DNA of 64,000 nucleotides from JAIOZK01 sp964468645 (GTDB lineage: Bacteria; Bacteroidota; Bacteroidia; Bacteroidales; JAIOZK01). The notes under the pieces were generated by a model that was given only the letters and a program-made list of their open reading frames with translations, was not told the origin of the DNA and made no database searches. A program made the translations under genes and the position numbers. Shown in pieces: positions 16,901 through 26,381 of the stretch. The DNA lies in NCBI GenBank assembly GCA_964468645.1, contig CAYXUU010000028.1, forward strand, positions 15,523 through 79,522, given 5' to 3'. The stretch's first letter is position 1. Each line of letters begins with the position of its first letter.

Positions 16901-18589
16901 TCATTTTCCCGGGATTGATTCTATCAGCTTTTCTGTATAGCTGGTTTTGGGGTGTTTGTATATTTCATCGGCATTGTCAATTTCAACAATCATGCCGTCT
17001 TTCATAACGGCAATTCTATCAGCCATGAATTTTACAACCGACAGATCATGAGAGATAAAGATAAATGTTAGCCCGAATTCCTTTTTCAGATCATTTAATA
17101 AATTTAATATCTGTGCCTGTATGGAAACATCCAGGGCAGAAACCGATTCGTCACAAACAATGAATTTGGGGTTCAGCGACAAAGACCTTGCAATGCATAT
17201 ACGCTGGCGCTGCCCGCCCGAAAACTCATGTGGATAACGATTATAATGAGCTTTAGCCAGACCTACTTTCTCAAGTAGTTCATAAGTTTTGGCCTTTCGC
17301 CCCGCATCATTTTTATACAATCCGTATACCTTCATAGGCTCCTGAATAGCCGATCCTATATTGATCCTTGGATTGAGAGAAGAATAAGGATCCTGAAAAA
17401 TTATTTGAAGATCTTTACGGGCTCTTCTGAGGCTTTTTCTGTTTATCCGGGTAATATCTTCATCCTGGAAAATTATCTTACCCCCGGTGGCCGGAATCAG
17501 TCTCAGGATAGTTCTTCCAAGTGTTGTTTTGCCACAGCCCGATTCTCCAACCAGGCCAAGCGTTTCCCCCTTGTTTATTTCAAAACTTACTCCGTTTACC
17601 GCTTTAATTTGCTCTCTTGGCGAAAACAATGCTTTTCTCATGTTAAACCAGGTTTTTACATTTTCAACGGATAGTATCTTCCCGGAATAAAAGGTGGCTG
17701 GTTTTAGCTTTTCGCTTTCAAAAGAACTGGTTTTGCCAGCCATAAAATCCTCAACGGTAGGTAATCGGGAATATGTAATATTTAATGAAGGTCTGCATGC
17801 TAGTAAGCCTTTGGTGTAGGCATGTTTGGGATTATTGAAAATCTCTTCACTGCTGCCTTCCTCAACAATCTTTCCTTTATACATAACGGCTACCCGATCA
17901 GCAATCCCTGCCATTATTCCAAGGTCGTGTGTGATAAACAGTATCGTTGTCCCGTAATCTGACCTGAGTTTTTCCATCAGCTCAAGAATAGATTTTTGTA
18001 CCGTAACATCCAGGGCCGTGGTAGGCTCGTCGGCAATCAGTAAAGCAGGCTTACAGATCATGGCCATGGCAATCATAACCCGTTGTTTCTGCCCGCCGGA
18101 TAACTCATGGGGATATGAATCATAAATAACTTCAGGCCTTGGCAGCCGAAGATCATCAAATAATTCAATTACCCTGTTTCTTGCCGTTTTCTTCCTTACC
18201 CTATAGTGTTGAAGCAGGGCCTCGCTTACCTGTTTGCCACATTTATAAACGGGATTGAGGGAAGTCATGGGCTCCTGAAATATCATCGAAATCTCATTAC
18301 CCCTGATTTGTCGGATATTTTTTTCAGGAAGCCCAAGCAAATTTTCTGGCTGGTTGTTTTCCCTGTAAAAGATGATCAATCCCCGGTTTATTTTCCCCGG
18401 CGGTTGTTGTATCAGTCTCAAAATCGATAAAGCGGTAACTGATTTTCCTGAGCCGGATTCACCCACAATTCCATAAATTTCCCCCCTTTTAAGATTCAGG
18501 GATACGGAATCAACGGCTTTAACCACCCCATCGTCCGTATTAAATTCTACACAGAGATCTTTTATTTCAAGGAGTAAAGAGGAAACCAT
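16901..18589 (-). CDS. Fused oligopeptide-type ABC ATPase (DppD-DppF-like)
   Basis: 562 aa with two complete nucleotide-binding domains in one chain. Domain 1: GESGSGKS, signature LSGGQKQR, Walker B LLIADEPTTALD, His loop LFITHDLGI. Domain 2: GESGCGKT, FSGGQRQR, FIVCDESVSALD, FISHDLSVV. The oligopeptide/dipeptide-specific C-terminal extension is visible after each (for example HAYTKGLLACRP). It powers import of peptides or nickel, or a microcin-C-type system. No permease or binding-protein gene is adjacent, so it is an orphan here. Confidence 0.92.
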   Translation of the reverse strand: MVSSLLLEIKDLCVEFNTDDGVVKAVDSVSLNLKRGEIYGIVGESGSGKSVTALSILRLIQQPPGKINRGLIIFYRENNQPENLLGLPEKNIRQIRGNEISMIFQEPMTSLNPVYKCGKQVSEALLQHYRVRKKTARNRVIELFDDLRLPRPEVIYDSYPHELSGGQKQRVMIAMAMICKPALLIADEPTTALDVTVQKSILELMEKLRSDYGTTILFITHDLGIMAGIADRVAVMYKGKIVEEGSSEEIFNNPKHAYTKGLLACRPSLNITYSRLPTVEDFMAGKTSSFESEKLKPATFYSGKILSVENVKTWFNMRKALFSPREQIKAVNGVSFEINKGETLGLVGESGCGKTTLGRTILRLIPATGGKIIFQDEDITRINRKSLRRARKDLQIIFQDPYSSLNPRINIGSAIQEPMKVYGLYKNDAGRKAKTYELLEKVGLAKAHYNRYPHEFSGGQRQRICIARSLSLNPKFIVCDESVSALDVSIQAQILNLLNDLKKEFGLTFIFISHDLSVVKFMADRIAVMKDGMIVEIDNADEIYKHPKTSYTEKLIESIPGK

Positions 18590-18606
18590 TGGTTATCGCC
18601 CCCGGA

Positions 18607-19884
18607 TCAGTTATCCTTAATACAACGAACAGAGAATGCCGATAACTGGTTGGGTGTGGCAAACGTTGAGCTACCATCCCCCGAAATTGAATATGAAATA
18701 CTCGAAACCGTAGGCTGTGGTGCATAGCGTTTTGTGGACCACAATTCTGTAGTTGTTCCGTAATCAACAAAAGAAGGGGGTATATAACCTTTATAGCCCG
18801 AAAGCAGGGCGGAAAATCCACTAATGTTATTACTATTCTGGCACTGGCCAACAGAGATTAAGTCATATGCATCTGCTATGTTGCCATCTAGGGTTTGTAT
18901 TTCCTCGTGTGTCGGCAGATGCCATCCATCAGGACAAATCCCCTGATTGATTTCACCGGTAACATATTGCATCATTTCATTCCACTGATATAAACCCCCA
19001 AAAATCTCACAATGCTTATCATCATTATCATAACAATATTTTTCAGTTGTCCCGTTATCCTGTTGTTCCTGGGCTCCATTGATCATGGTACCCACCCTGA
19101 GGTTTTCGCGCATCCAACAAACACCATTGATCAACACCGTATTATAAACATTACCATCAGCATCACTTACCGTTTCAGCACCCGGGCATGGTGTTATTCC
19201 GGCACTGGTTGCTGCATTGAAACTGACCAGCTCACCATATACAGTACCCTGGTTTGTGGTGACATAGGCCCTGACGTCATAAGCTATCTGTTCGGTTAAT
19301 CCGGTAATAATGCTTGTAAACGATCCCGGGGAAGTAACCGAACCCAGCAATGTTTTAGAACTGTTAATATCCGGATCCCCAAAAAATGACCAGCAGTGTC
19401 CATGGTCTGTAATCTGATCCTGTCCTGTTGAAATGATTTCACCTGTAATCTCTGCGGAGGTAAGGGTAATGTTTGAAACGGTACCGGTTAAAAAACTAAG
19501 ACTTCCGTCATCAATTACATTAACATTTTGTGAAGAGGTACCCGTTGCGCCCTCTTTGTCTTTCACCTCAAGCCTTATTGTAAAATCCCCCGCTGCCGGA
19601 TATTGATGTGTAGCGGTTTTTGATGTTGAATAATCTGTATCCCAGCTACCATCAGCCGTCCAGTCCCATCGTACCTCAAGCTCTGAAGCCAGTTGTTCGT
19701 TATCGGTGCTGTTGGAGGCATCTACGGAAAAAACAGTTTGAATATTTCCTGAATTAGGATTAACGGTAAATGATGCCGTTGGGGGTGTATTTATGTCATC
19801 ATCATCATCGTTGTTATCATTGTTACATGCGCCAATTAACAATATCATCATGATGACAGGGAATACTAAATTGATCTTTTTCAT
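18607..19884 (-). CDS. FISUMP-domain lipoprotein with PKD and Fn3-like domains
   Basis: 425 aa. Lipobox LLIGAC (Cys20) is followed by an Asn/Asp-rich linker. A PKD domain (about 35-125) starts PPTASFTVNPNSG. A beta domain of the Fn3-like type found in such proteins follows (about 135-225). The C-terminal FISUMP domain (about 230-425) carries VCWMRENLRVG, GGLYQWNEMM and CPDGWHLPTHEE. FISUMP proteins are abundant on Bacteroidota surfaces and their role is unclear. The stop lies 17 bases upstream of the ABC ATPase start. Confidence 0.9.
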   Translation of the reverse strand: MKKINLVFPVIMMILLIGACNNDNNDDDDDINTPPTASFTVNPNSGNIQTVFSVDASNSTDNEQLASELEVRWDWTADGSWDTDYSTSKTATHQYPAAGDFTIRLEVKDKEGATGTSSQNVNVIDDGSLSFLTGTVSNITLTSAEITGEIISTGQDQITDHGHCWSFFGDPDINSSKTLLGSVTSPGSFTSIITGLTEQIAYDVRAYVTTNQGTVYGELVSFNAATSAGITPCPGAETVSDADGNVYNTVLINGVCWMRENLRVGTMINGAQEQQDNGTTEKYCYDNDDKHCEIFGGLYQWNEMMQYVTGEINQGICPDGWHLPTHEEIQTLDGNIADAYDLISVGQCQNSNNISGFSALLSGYKGYIPPSFVDYGTTTELWSTKRYAPQPTVSSISYSISGDGSSTFATPNQLSAFSVRCIKDN

Positions 19885-19999
19885 TATAAGTCATTATTTG
19901 TTGAACAGGAACCAAAATTAATTAATAAATACAGAATTTGTAATTCGCGGGAGGACATTTTCGTGATTAAAAGTATTAAGTATATAAAACCATTGTATT

Positions 20000-20686
20000 A
20001 TGAAACTGATTAATGATTTTGTATCTCTATTATATCCAAACGCCTGTTTAACATGTGGCAATTCTCTTTATGCCGGTGAAAGAATAATATGTACGTTGTG
20101 CAGGTATAAATTGCCGGTGACCAATTTTCATTTATTACAGGACAATCCTGTAAGTAAATCTTTCTGGGGAAGGGTTCAAATAGAATCAGCTGCATCGTAT
20201 TTATATTTCAGAAAAACAGGTTTGACCCAGAAACTTATTCACCACATTAAATACAGGGCCCGGAAAGAAGTTGGGGTTTATCTTGGTGAATTATTTGGTC
20301 ATGAACTCAGCAGCAGCCAGCTATTTGAGGGAGTTGAACTAATCATTCCTGTACCGCTTCATAAAAGGAAACTTAAGAAAAGGGGCTTTAACCAGAGCGA
20401 ATTGATAGCAATAGGTATCAGCAAGACTTTCAAAAAAGAACTGGACACAAATCATCTGTTCAGACGCACCCACTCTACCACCCAGACAAGAAAATCAAGA
20501 TGGGAACGGTGGCAGAATGTTGAGAATATTTTCGGAACAAACAACCCAAAGGCACTTGAGAACAAACATATTTTACTTGTTGACGATGTGATCACAACCG
20601 GCTCAACCCTGGAAGCCTGTGTCTATACCTTGCTGCAAATTCAGGGTGTTAAGGTCAGCATAGGTACGATAGCCTACGCGGTATAG
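20000..20686 (+). CDS. comF: ComF-family phosphoribosyltransferase-like protein
   Basis: 228 aa. An N-terminal zinc finger (CLTCGNSL then IICTLC) leads into a type-I phosphoribosyltransferase fold with the signature ILLVDDVITTGST. ComF relatives take part in DNA uptake in naturally competent bacteria or in nucleotide salvage. The segment IIPVPLHKRKLKKRGFNQSE is highly characteristic. It stands alone on the plus strand, divergent from the FISUMP gene. Confidence 0.92.
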   Translation: MKLINDFVSLLYPNACLTCGNSLYAGERIICTLCRYKLPVTNFHLLQDNPVSKSFWGRVQIESAASYLYFRKTGLTQKLIHHIKYRARKEVGVYLGELFGHELSSSQLFEGVELIIPVPLHKRKLKKRGFNQSELIAIGISKTFKKELDTNHLFRRTHSTTQTRKSRWERWQNVENIFGTNNPKALENKHILLVDDVITTGSTLEACVYTLLQIQGVKVSIGTIAYAV

Positions 20687-20780
20687 GCTTAATAAAAAGG
20701 TTAATAATTTCTTTGAAAAGAAAAATTACTTTACTTTTATCCATCGAAAAAGGGGCAAATAATCAAAAAACCAAATAATT

Positions 20781-21710
20781 ATGAAAAAAAACTTACTGTT
20801 AATCATTGCATTAGTCGTTGTTGGAAGTTCTGCTTTTGCACAGGATATTCCTAATAAAGACATGGAAAACTGGGTTGTTGCTGGTGCTATTATTATTGGC
20901 ACCGACACAATACCATATTATAATCCCACTGATTGGAGCACTCCTAATTTATATACCGGTCTTGCTGGAAAAATCGTTGTTGAACCAGATGACAATGCTT
21001 ATAGTGGTGAAAAATGTGCCAAATTAACTTCTAAAAACATGGAGTTATTTCCAATTATTGCACCTGGTTGTATTACATTGGGTAAATTCCAAATCAACAT
21101 GCAAACCATGTCAGGTGAAATAATTGGCGGCATAGATTTCAATGGAAAACCTACAAAATTAAAAGGTTATTTTAAGTACCAGCCAGCCGATATCGACACA
21201 GCTCAGGCATACCTGTATTTAACAAGATGGGATGCAGATAATAATGTTACCATCACGCTTGGTTATGCGTATTTCGAGGTGGTTACCGCTGTAGAAGAGT
21301 GGACAGAATTTGAGGCGATAGTTGAATATTTTTTCCCCGAGGACACACCCGATACAATGAATGTTGTTATTATGTCGTCTGTGTTATTGGGGGGAAACGA
21401 TGGGTCAGTAATGTATGTTGACGATCTTTCTATTGAACTTGAATCGGGTATAGATTATGACCTGATGCCCGAAGTTCGCGTGAACGTTTATCCAAATCCG
21501 GCAACAGATATTATATACTTTGAATTTGCCAGAAGAATTGATCAGGGCAGGATGATATTTTACAACACCGTGGGTGCCCACTTGAAAGACATTGAAGTAA
21601 ACGAATCCGGACAATCTTTTGATATCAGCAATTTCCCGGCCGGAACTTACTATTTCCACCTGATGGAAGGAAAAGCAAGAATAAGTTCCGGATCCTTTGT
21701 AGTAAAGTAA
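20781..21710 (+). CDS. T9SS-exported PCMD-like surface protein
   Basis: 309 aa. A signal peptide ends at SSAFAQ (about residue 21). The central part (about 25-225) resembles the PCMD putative carbohydrate-binding/metabolism domain: NKDMENWVV near the start, KLKGYFKYQP in the middle and VDDLSIEL at the end. The last 75 residues form a type-A T9SS sorting domain (VNVYPNPATD, PAGTYYFHL, final SFVVK). It is followed after 21 bases by a second PCMD-like protein, so the two probably act together on a surface ligand, perhaps a glycan (inference). Confidence 0.82.
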   Translation: MKKNLLLIIALVVVGSSAFAQDIPNKDMENWVVAGAIIIGTDTIPYYNPTDWSTPNLYTGLAGKIVVEPDDNAYSGEKCAKLTSKNMELFPIIAPGCITLGKFQINMQTMSGEIIGGIDFNGKPTKLKGYFKYQPADIDTAQAYLYLTRWDADNNVTITLGYAYFEVVTAVEEWTEFEAIVEYFFPEDTPDTMNVVIMSSVLLGGNDGSVMYVDDLSIELESGIDYDLMPEVRVNVYPNPATDIIYFEFARRIDQGRMIFYNTVGAHLKDIEVNESGQSFDISNFPAGTYYFHLMEGKARISSGSFVVK

Positions 21711-21731
21711 CCAAATCCCGGAGATAAGATT

Positions 21732-22730
21732 ATGAAAAATCCCATACTCAGGATTGCGGCTTTTTTTGTGCTTACCTTGGTAGTAACGCTCACTGCCTGC
21801 AAAAATGATAACAACGATGATGATAATAATCCTCCACTTGTTGATAAGCCGGTAGCATTAGATGCGAAGGAGATATTTCAGAAGAATTTTCTGGCGCGCT
21901 GGCAAAAAGCCAATAATGTGGATGGGTATAAAATCGATGTGTCAACATCTGCTGATTTCTCCAACCATGTAAACGGATTTAACGGCAAGGATGTTAATGA
22001 TGTTGACAGGTGTTATGCTTTTAACCTGCAGAATAATGTTAAATATTATTACCGGATCAGGGCATATGCCGGAGAAAATCACAGTGAATACTCTAATGTA
22101 ATTGAGGTTAACACCGCAGGGGAAGATCAGCTGCCCAATGGAGACCTTGAGACCTGGATCCCCTTTCCAAAATATAGCATTCCTGCTCCCCTGGGAGTGT
22201 GGGCAACGGCGAACAAAGTTGTTGACCTGTTGCTTTACATGGATCCCCCACCGGTAACAACGGAACCCACAAATGATGCCGTAACAGGAGAGTGGGCTGC
22301 TAAAATAACAACCATTTTACCTCCCGAATTTCTTTTAGTAACAGGAACCCTGGCTTCGGGAATTTTTGATCCGGATTTGCAGAATCAATTAGAAAGCCTG
22401 CAGGAAGGAACACCTTTTACATCAAGGCCGATAGCTTTCAGGGGTTATTATAAATATTTACCGGTAAATAATGATTCATGTGATATTTATGCAGATCTTA
22501 CACGCTGGAATTCTGCTACAAACAAAAGGGATACCATTGCATCTGCAAGGTTGCCGGACAATACCCTGATAGTTGAAAATTATACAGAGTTTCAATTACC
22601 ATTTATCTATTTTTCTGCAGAGAATCCTGATACAATGATCATGATCTACGCCTCAAGCGCTGCCGGCGATTTATTTATTGGGGGTGTTGGCAGTACGCTT
22701 TATATCGATGATATATCACTGGTTTATTAA
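21732..22730 (+). CDS. Lipoprotein with Fn3-like and PCMD-like domains
   Basis: 332 aa. Lipobox LTLTAC (Cys23) then an Asn/Asp-rich linker as in other surface lipoproteins here. Residues about 40-130 resemble an Fn3 domain (FLARWQKANNVDGYKIDVST, YYYRIRAY). The C-terminal 200 residues match the PCMD-like pattern of the gene upstream (PNGDLETW, FRGYYKYLP, LYIDDISLVY). The tandem pair likely shares an operon, with a beta-barrel gene 13 bases downstream. Confidence 0.8.
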   Translation: MKNPILRIAAFFVLTLVVTLTACKNDNNDDDNNPPLVDKPVALDAKEIFQKNFLARWQKANNVDGYKIDVSTSADFSNHVNGFNGKDVNDVDRCYAFNLQNNVKYYYRIRAYAGENHSEYSNVIEVNTAGEDQLPNGDLETWIPFPKYSIPAPLGVWATANKVVDLLLYMDPPPVTTEPTNDAVTGEWAAKITTILPPEFLLVTGTLASGIFDPDLQNQLESLQEGTPFTSRPIAFRGYYKYLPVNNDSCDIYADLTRWNSATNKRDTIASARLPDNTLIVENYTEFQLPFIYFSAENPDTMIMIYASSAAGDLFIGGVGSTLYIDDISLVY

Positions 22731-22743
22731 AAACCATCACAGG

Positions 22744-23469
22744 ATGAAAGCCATAAAAATATTTTTGTTTGCTGCATTATGCACAATGCTATGCCATACT
22801 GAAGATATAAATGCCCAGGGAATGGAATTTGGTGTTAAAGCCGGATTCAACCTGGGCACACCTTATGGCATTGCCGAAAAAGGTGCCACCGGAAGCCCAG
22901 GATTAGGACCCGCTGTGGGAGTCTGGTTTCGGGCCCGGCTAAATTTGAAATGGCGCGTTCAGGCAGAGTTTGCCTATTCGAAAAAAGGCTCAACATTTAA
23001 AAATCCCTATAAGGGGGATACGGTTTACAGGGTTGAAGATCACGATCCGCCTTATATTGTTCATACTTATTTCGATGGTTGGGTAGAGGGTGAATTCGAT
23101 AATGCCTACCTGGATATCCCGGTAATATTTATGTACCTGCTAAACGAAAGATGGTCACTTTTAATCGGACCGCAGTTTTCTTATCTGTTAAAAGGAAAGA
23201 ATACCGGTAAGGCAGATTTTGAAATAGGGGATCCGGAGAATCCGTTTGATATTGTTGAAGACTATCCTTTTGATGAAAGCAGCGCACTGAGAAAATGGGA
23301 TTATGGTGTCCTGATAGGATCCTCATATAATGTGAGCAAAAAATTCTTTGTCGGACTGACCCTTACAGCCGGTCTGAACTCAATTTATCAGAAGGATTAT
23401 TCCTATATTGAAAGAACATACCGGAATGTCTATTTGCAGGCCTGTCTTGGGTTTAAAATAAGTAGTTAA
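22744..23469 (+). CDS. Outer-membrane beta-barrel (PorT-like) protein
   Basis: 241 aa from the ATG at 22744, which gives a normal signal peptide (MKAIKIFLFAALCTMLC, cut near NAQ). An upstream in-frame ATG would remove the signal and overlap the preceding gene. The mature protein has alternating amphipathic strands: FGVKAGFNLGTPYG, FRARLNLKWRVQAEFAYSKKG, WSLLIGPQFSYLLKG and final YLQACLGFKISS. This is the PorT-like outer membrane barrel family (PF13568 type). It may anchor or secrete for the two proteins encoded upstream (inference). Confidence 0.85.
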   Translation: MKAIKIFLFAALCTMLCHTEDINAQGMEFGVKAGFNLGTPYGIAEKGATGSPGLGPAVGVWFRARLNLKWRVQAEFAYSKKGSTFKNPYKGDTVYRVEDHDPPYIVHTYFDGWVEGEFDNAYLDIPVIFMYLLNERWSLLIGPQFSYLLKGKNTGKADFEIGDPENPFDIVEDYPFDESSALRKWDYGVLIGSSYNVSKKFFVGLTLTAGLNSIYQKDYSYIERTYRNVYLQACLGFKISS

Positions 23470-23552
23470 TACCTGGGCTAAGTCACCACGATCACTTCTT
23501 ATATACGTTAATTTCTGGTGGATTATATCTGAGTAAAATAGTATTATACCCC

Positions 23553-23630
23553 AAGCATTAAATCCCAAAACAATATTCAATTACGAAAACCTGCTAACAG
23601 ATGGTGTTTAGAATTTGGGATTTGATGCTT
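23553..23630. repeat. Imperfect palindrome, AATCCCAAA family
   Basis: Left arm AAGCATTAAATCCCAAA (23553-23569) and right arm TTTGGGATTTGATGCTT (23614-23630) match in 16 of 17 positions as inverted repeats around a 44-base loop. The same words recur in intergenic palindromes near 28.5, 33.2 and 41.8 kb. Confidence 0.75.
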
Positions 23631-23635
23631 AGGAT

Positions 23636-26281
23636 TTACCTTAGATTTCCTCCCAGAACACCGGTTTTTTTATAGCGACCTACCTGTCCGTCGGCCGTGA
23701 ACACCTCAATAAATATTACATAAATTCCGATAAGCGCCCTCTGGTGATTTTCATTTAAGCCATCCCAGGAAAAAAAACCATCGGCCCCTGTTAACTCATT
23801 CTTAACAAGATTTTTAATCAGCCGTCCACCGGCATCAAAAATAGTAATGCTGACATTGTTTCCCGGCCTGTCAAAACAATAATGAATATTCAACAGGTCA
23901 TCCGAACCGTCTCCATCAGGAGAAAAAATTTCAGGCCTGATTTCAAAAGGGTCCTGAATGATGATTTCTCCAACGAATTGAGAATTCTTATAAGCAGGTG
24001 TTCCAAAGCCCACAGTTTCAGAGGCAGAATGCCAGTTGTTATCCTGCAGGGATGAATTGTCATAATTAATTCTTTCCAGCGACACACCATCCAGATAATT
24101 AAGCAGGGGATAATGCATGTTTTCGTTATAGGGAAACCTGTCAATGATTTCCAAATCCGACAGAATTAAAACAGTACCATTATCAGATGGGAGGGAGGGG
24201 AATGAATTCATAGTAATAAATCCCCCGGGATTTGAAGTATAATACTGATCTTTAACAGTTTCCTGATTGGCTGTGAGGACATAATATTCTTCCGGGAAAA
24301 TTAACTGGCACTGATTTGTAATTCTCTTCAACGTGGTATCAGGTGGGTTTGGGGGATTATCTCGAATACTGCCGATATGAATCCCCGACAAATCGATGAT
24401 CCTGTCAGACCGATTATATATTTCCACATAATCTTCGCCCCCTCCCAGGGGGTTAAACAATACTTCGTTGATAACCAGGTCATTTTCTGCGGCCGGCACC
24501 GGAATTCCCAAAAGAACCTCATCTCCGGGCAACAAGGGTAATCCGGAACAGTTCATAATCGTATCACTGATAGAAAGCTTATAAATTATTTCCTTATAAA
24601 TTTCATTGCTAAATGTCAACCGGATGTTTTTAAAGTCCTCACCCACAACAGCAACATGATCCGGATTTCCAATACCCTGATCGATTTCATATGCCGCGAT
24701 ATTTGTCAAAGAAACACTATCCATGATCTGCGAAAACCACAGCTCAAAAGTATAGGGATTGATATAAGCAATACCCTCCATTTCCGGTAAGATATTTTTG
24801 TTCTGATAAACAGAATTCTTGGTACCCGGTGTACCACCGAGGATGTTCATTGAAGCCTGCCAGTTGCACCCCCCCTGGCAGGAATTTTCCTGATCTATTT
24901 GTTCAAGTGAGTAACCACCTTCTGCCTTATCCCCATCTTTATACCAATTATTATCATAATTAACGGCTGACATAAGTTTTCCCCGATTATTTCGAAGTAT
25001 TAAACTTTGTGACGTGTTATTCAGCGAGAACGATGAAAAGCCATAAAAATCACCCAGGATCGAAAATTCAGGTGCTGTATTCTCTTTTGATATAATGAGA
25101 TAATCAGTGGGTTGTATAACAACATCCCCAAAGGTTTTAATCGATGTACCGATAGTAAGCGTCCAACCAGATAAATTAATGGGAAAATCAGTATTATTGG
25201 CAAGCTCAATAAATTCATATGGGGGCAGGGCCACAACCGGCACGGGATCGGCCATGATTTCGTTGATCACCACATCAAAGGGCCGGGGTTCAAAATAAAG
25301 AAATGTTGCCTCACGAAACATGGTGGTATTCCCCTCCAGATCATCCACTCCGTTTACTACAAGGGTATAGGTTTCCCCGTTCTTAAAAGCCCTGTCAAAG
25401 TTGAGGTAAACATTTTCAGGATAATTTTCGTCATGGAAGGCCATAACCGGAAAATATGATCCGGGTTTGATCAAATAATTCGACAGGATCTCAGCCGAAA
25501 TAGTTTCAACCACCTCATTGAATTTTACATCTGCAGATGTTTCGGAAGTAATAACAAACAACTCTATTTCGGGAGGGACAGTATCAATAATAATCGGACC
25601 TGCATAGAAATCATCAAAATACATTTTAGTGCTGTTGCTGCTTGTGTATTTACACCTGATACCAGAAGCATTCGAAAAAGTTATGGTAGAATCCAAACCA
25701 TGAGCATCTGTCTGGAAATTCACACCCCCCGACGGATCGACCAATATTTCCCAGTGATAATCCAGCTTCCTGATCACCTTTACCCTGATTGCAAACGAAG
25801 AAGCAATCAGCCCCTCAGATCCCCGGCAGATAGAAAAAACCTCCTCTCCCTGTTGCCTGAATAATTCAATGGCATCATCTGAACCAGACTCACCCAATTG
25901 CACGTAATACCCATTTAGCGGGATATTAAGGTCGTCCTCGTTGGAAATAAGATAAACCCGAGCATTATTATTTGCCGATGGGCTGAACGAACATTTAATC
26001 CAGAATTGCCATTCGGTTCCGACAACATCATGATTTTCTGTAGTAAGAGATGCAATTCCCTCTCCCTCGTCGTCCAATTGTAATTGATAATCGGCATTTA
26101 TCCTGAATTTCGAAGTGTCTCCATGCCATGCGGGATTTACCAAGAAATCATTATCAGAAAAATCATCTTGGAACTGTGCAAAACAATCGTGAAAAAAAAG
26201 TGTTACTATTATAGTGAACAGATAGGAAATAACAGAAACGGTTAATTTCTGACAACTAAACGGTTTATGGTATTGGTTCAT
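23636..26281 (-). CDS. Exported lamin-tail-domain protein with C-terminal FlgD-like Ig domain
   Basis: 881 aa. An N-terminal hydrophobic segment (about 15-35) acts as signal. After a beta-rich laminin-G-like region (about 40-220) come an SbsA-like Ig stretch and two lamin-tail domains (starting FDVVINEIMADP, about 335, and LVINEVLFNP, about 590), with another Ig-like region between. The C-terminus (about 780-881) reads IFSPDGDGSDD then VSITIFDAGGRLIKNL and FFSWDGLNENHQ, the FlgD/CHU_C-like fold. Likely a cell-surface protein; ligand unknown. Confidence 0.85.
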   Translation of the reverse strand: MNQYHKPFSCQKLTVSVISYLFTIIVTLFFHDCFAQFQDDFSDNDFLVNPAWHGDTSKFRINADYQLQLDDEGEGIASLTTENHDVVGTEWQFWIKCSFSPSANNNARVYLISNEDDLNIPLNGYYVQLGESGSDDAIELFRQQGEEVFSICRGSEGLIASSFAIRVKVIRKLDYHWEILVDPSGGVNFQTDAHGLDSTITFSNASGIRCKYTSSNSTKMYFDDFYAGPIIIDTVPPEIELFVITSETSADVKFNEVVETISAEILSNYLIKPGSYFPVMAFHDENYPENVYLNFDRAFKNGETYTLVVNGVDDLEGNTTMFREATFLYFEPRPFDVVINEIMADPVPVVALPPYEFIELANNTDFPINLSGWTLTIGTSIKTFGDVVIQPTDYLIISKENTAPEFSILGDFYGFSSFSLNNTSQSLILRNNRGKLMSAVNYDNNWYKDGDKAEGGYSLEQIDQENSCQGGCNWQASMNILGGTPGTKNSVYQNKNILPEMEGIAYINPYTFELWFSQIMDSVSLTNIAAYEIDQGIGNPDHVAVVGEDFKNIRLTFSNEIYKEIIYKLSISDTIMNCSGLPLLPGDEVLLGIPVPAAENDLVINEVLFNPLGGGEDYVEIYNRSDRIIDLSGIHIGSIRDNPPNPPDTTLKRITNQCQLIFPEEYYVLTANQETVKDQYYTSNPGGFITMNSFPSLPSDNGTVLILSDLEIIDRFPYNENMHYPLLNYLDGVSLERINYDNSSLQDNNWHSASETVGFGTPAYKNSQFVGEIIIQDPFEIRPEIFSPDGDGSDDLLNIHYCFDRPGNNVSITIFDAGGRLIKNLVKNELTGADGFFSWDGLNENHQRALIGIYVIFIEVFTADGQVGRYKKTGVLGGNLR

Positions 26282-26325
26282 GACTAATTAATTTGCCGAT
26301 ATTTTCCTTTCCGCGCTAAATATAA

Positions 26326-26333
26326 TATTTTTG
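26326..26333 (+). promoter_or_regulatory. Candidate -7 promoter element for ribF
   Basis: TATTTTTG fits TAnnTTTG exactly, 48 bases before the ribF ATG. A weak TTTC at 26303-26306 is at the proper 19-base spacing for a -33 element. Confidence 0.4.
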
Positions 26334-26381
26334 CAGGTCATTTTATGACCGGGAATAAAACGGGTAACATTTTATTGGGCA

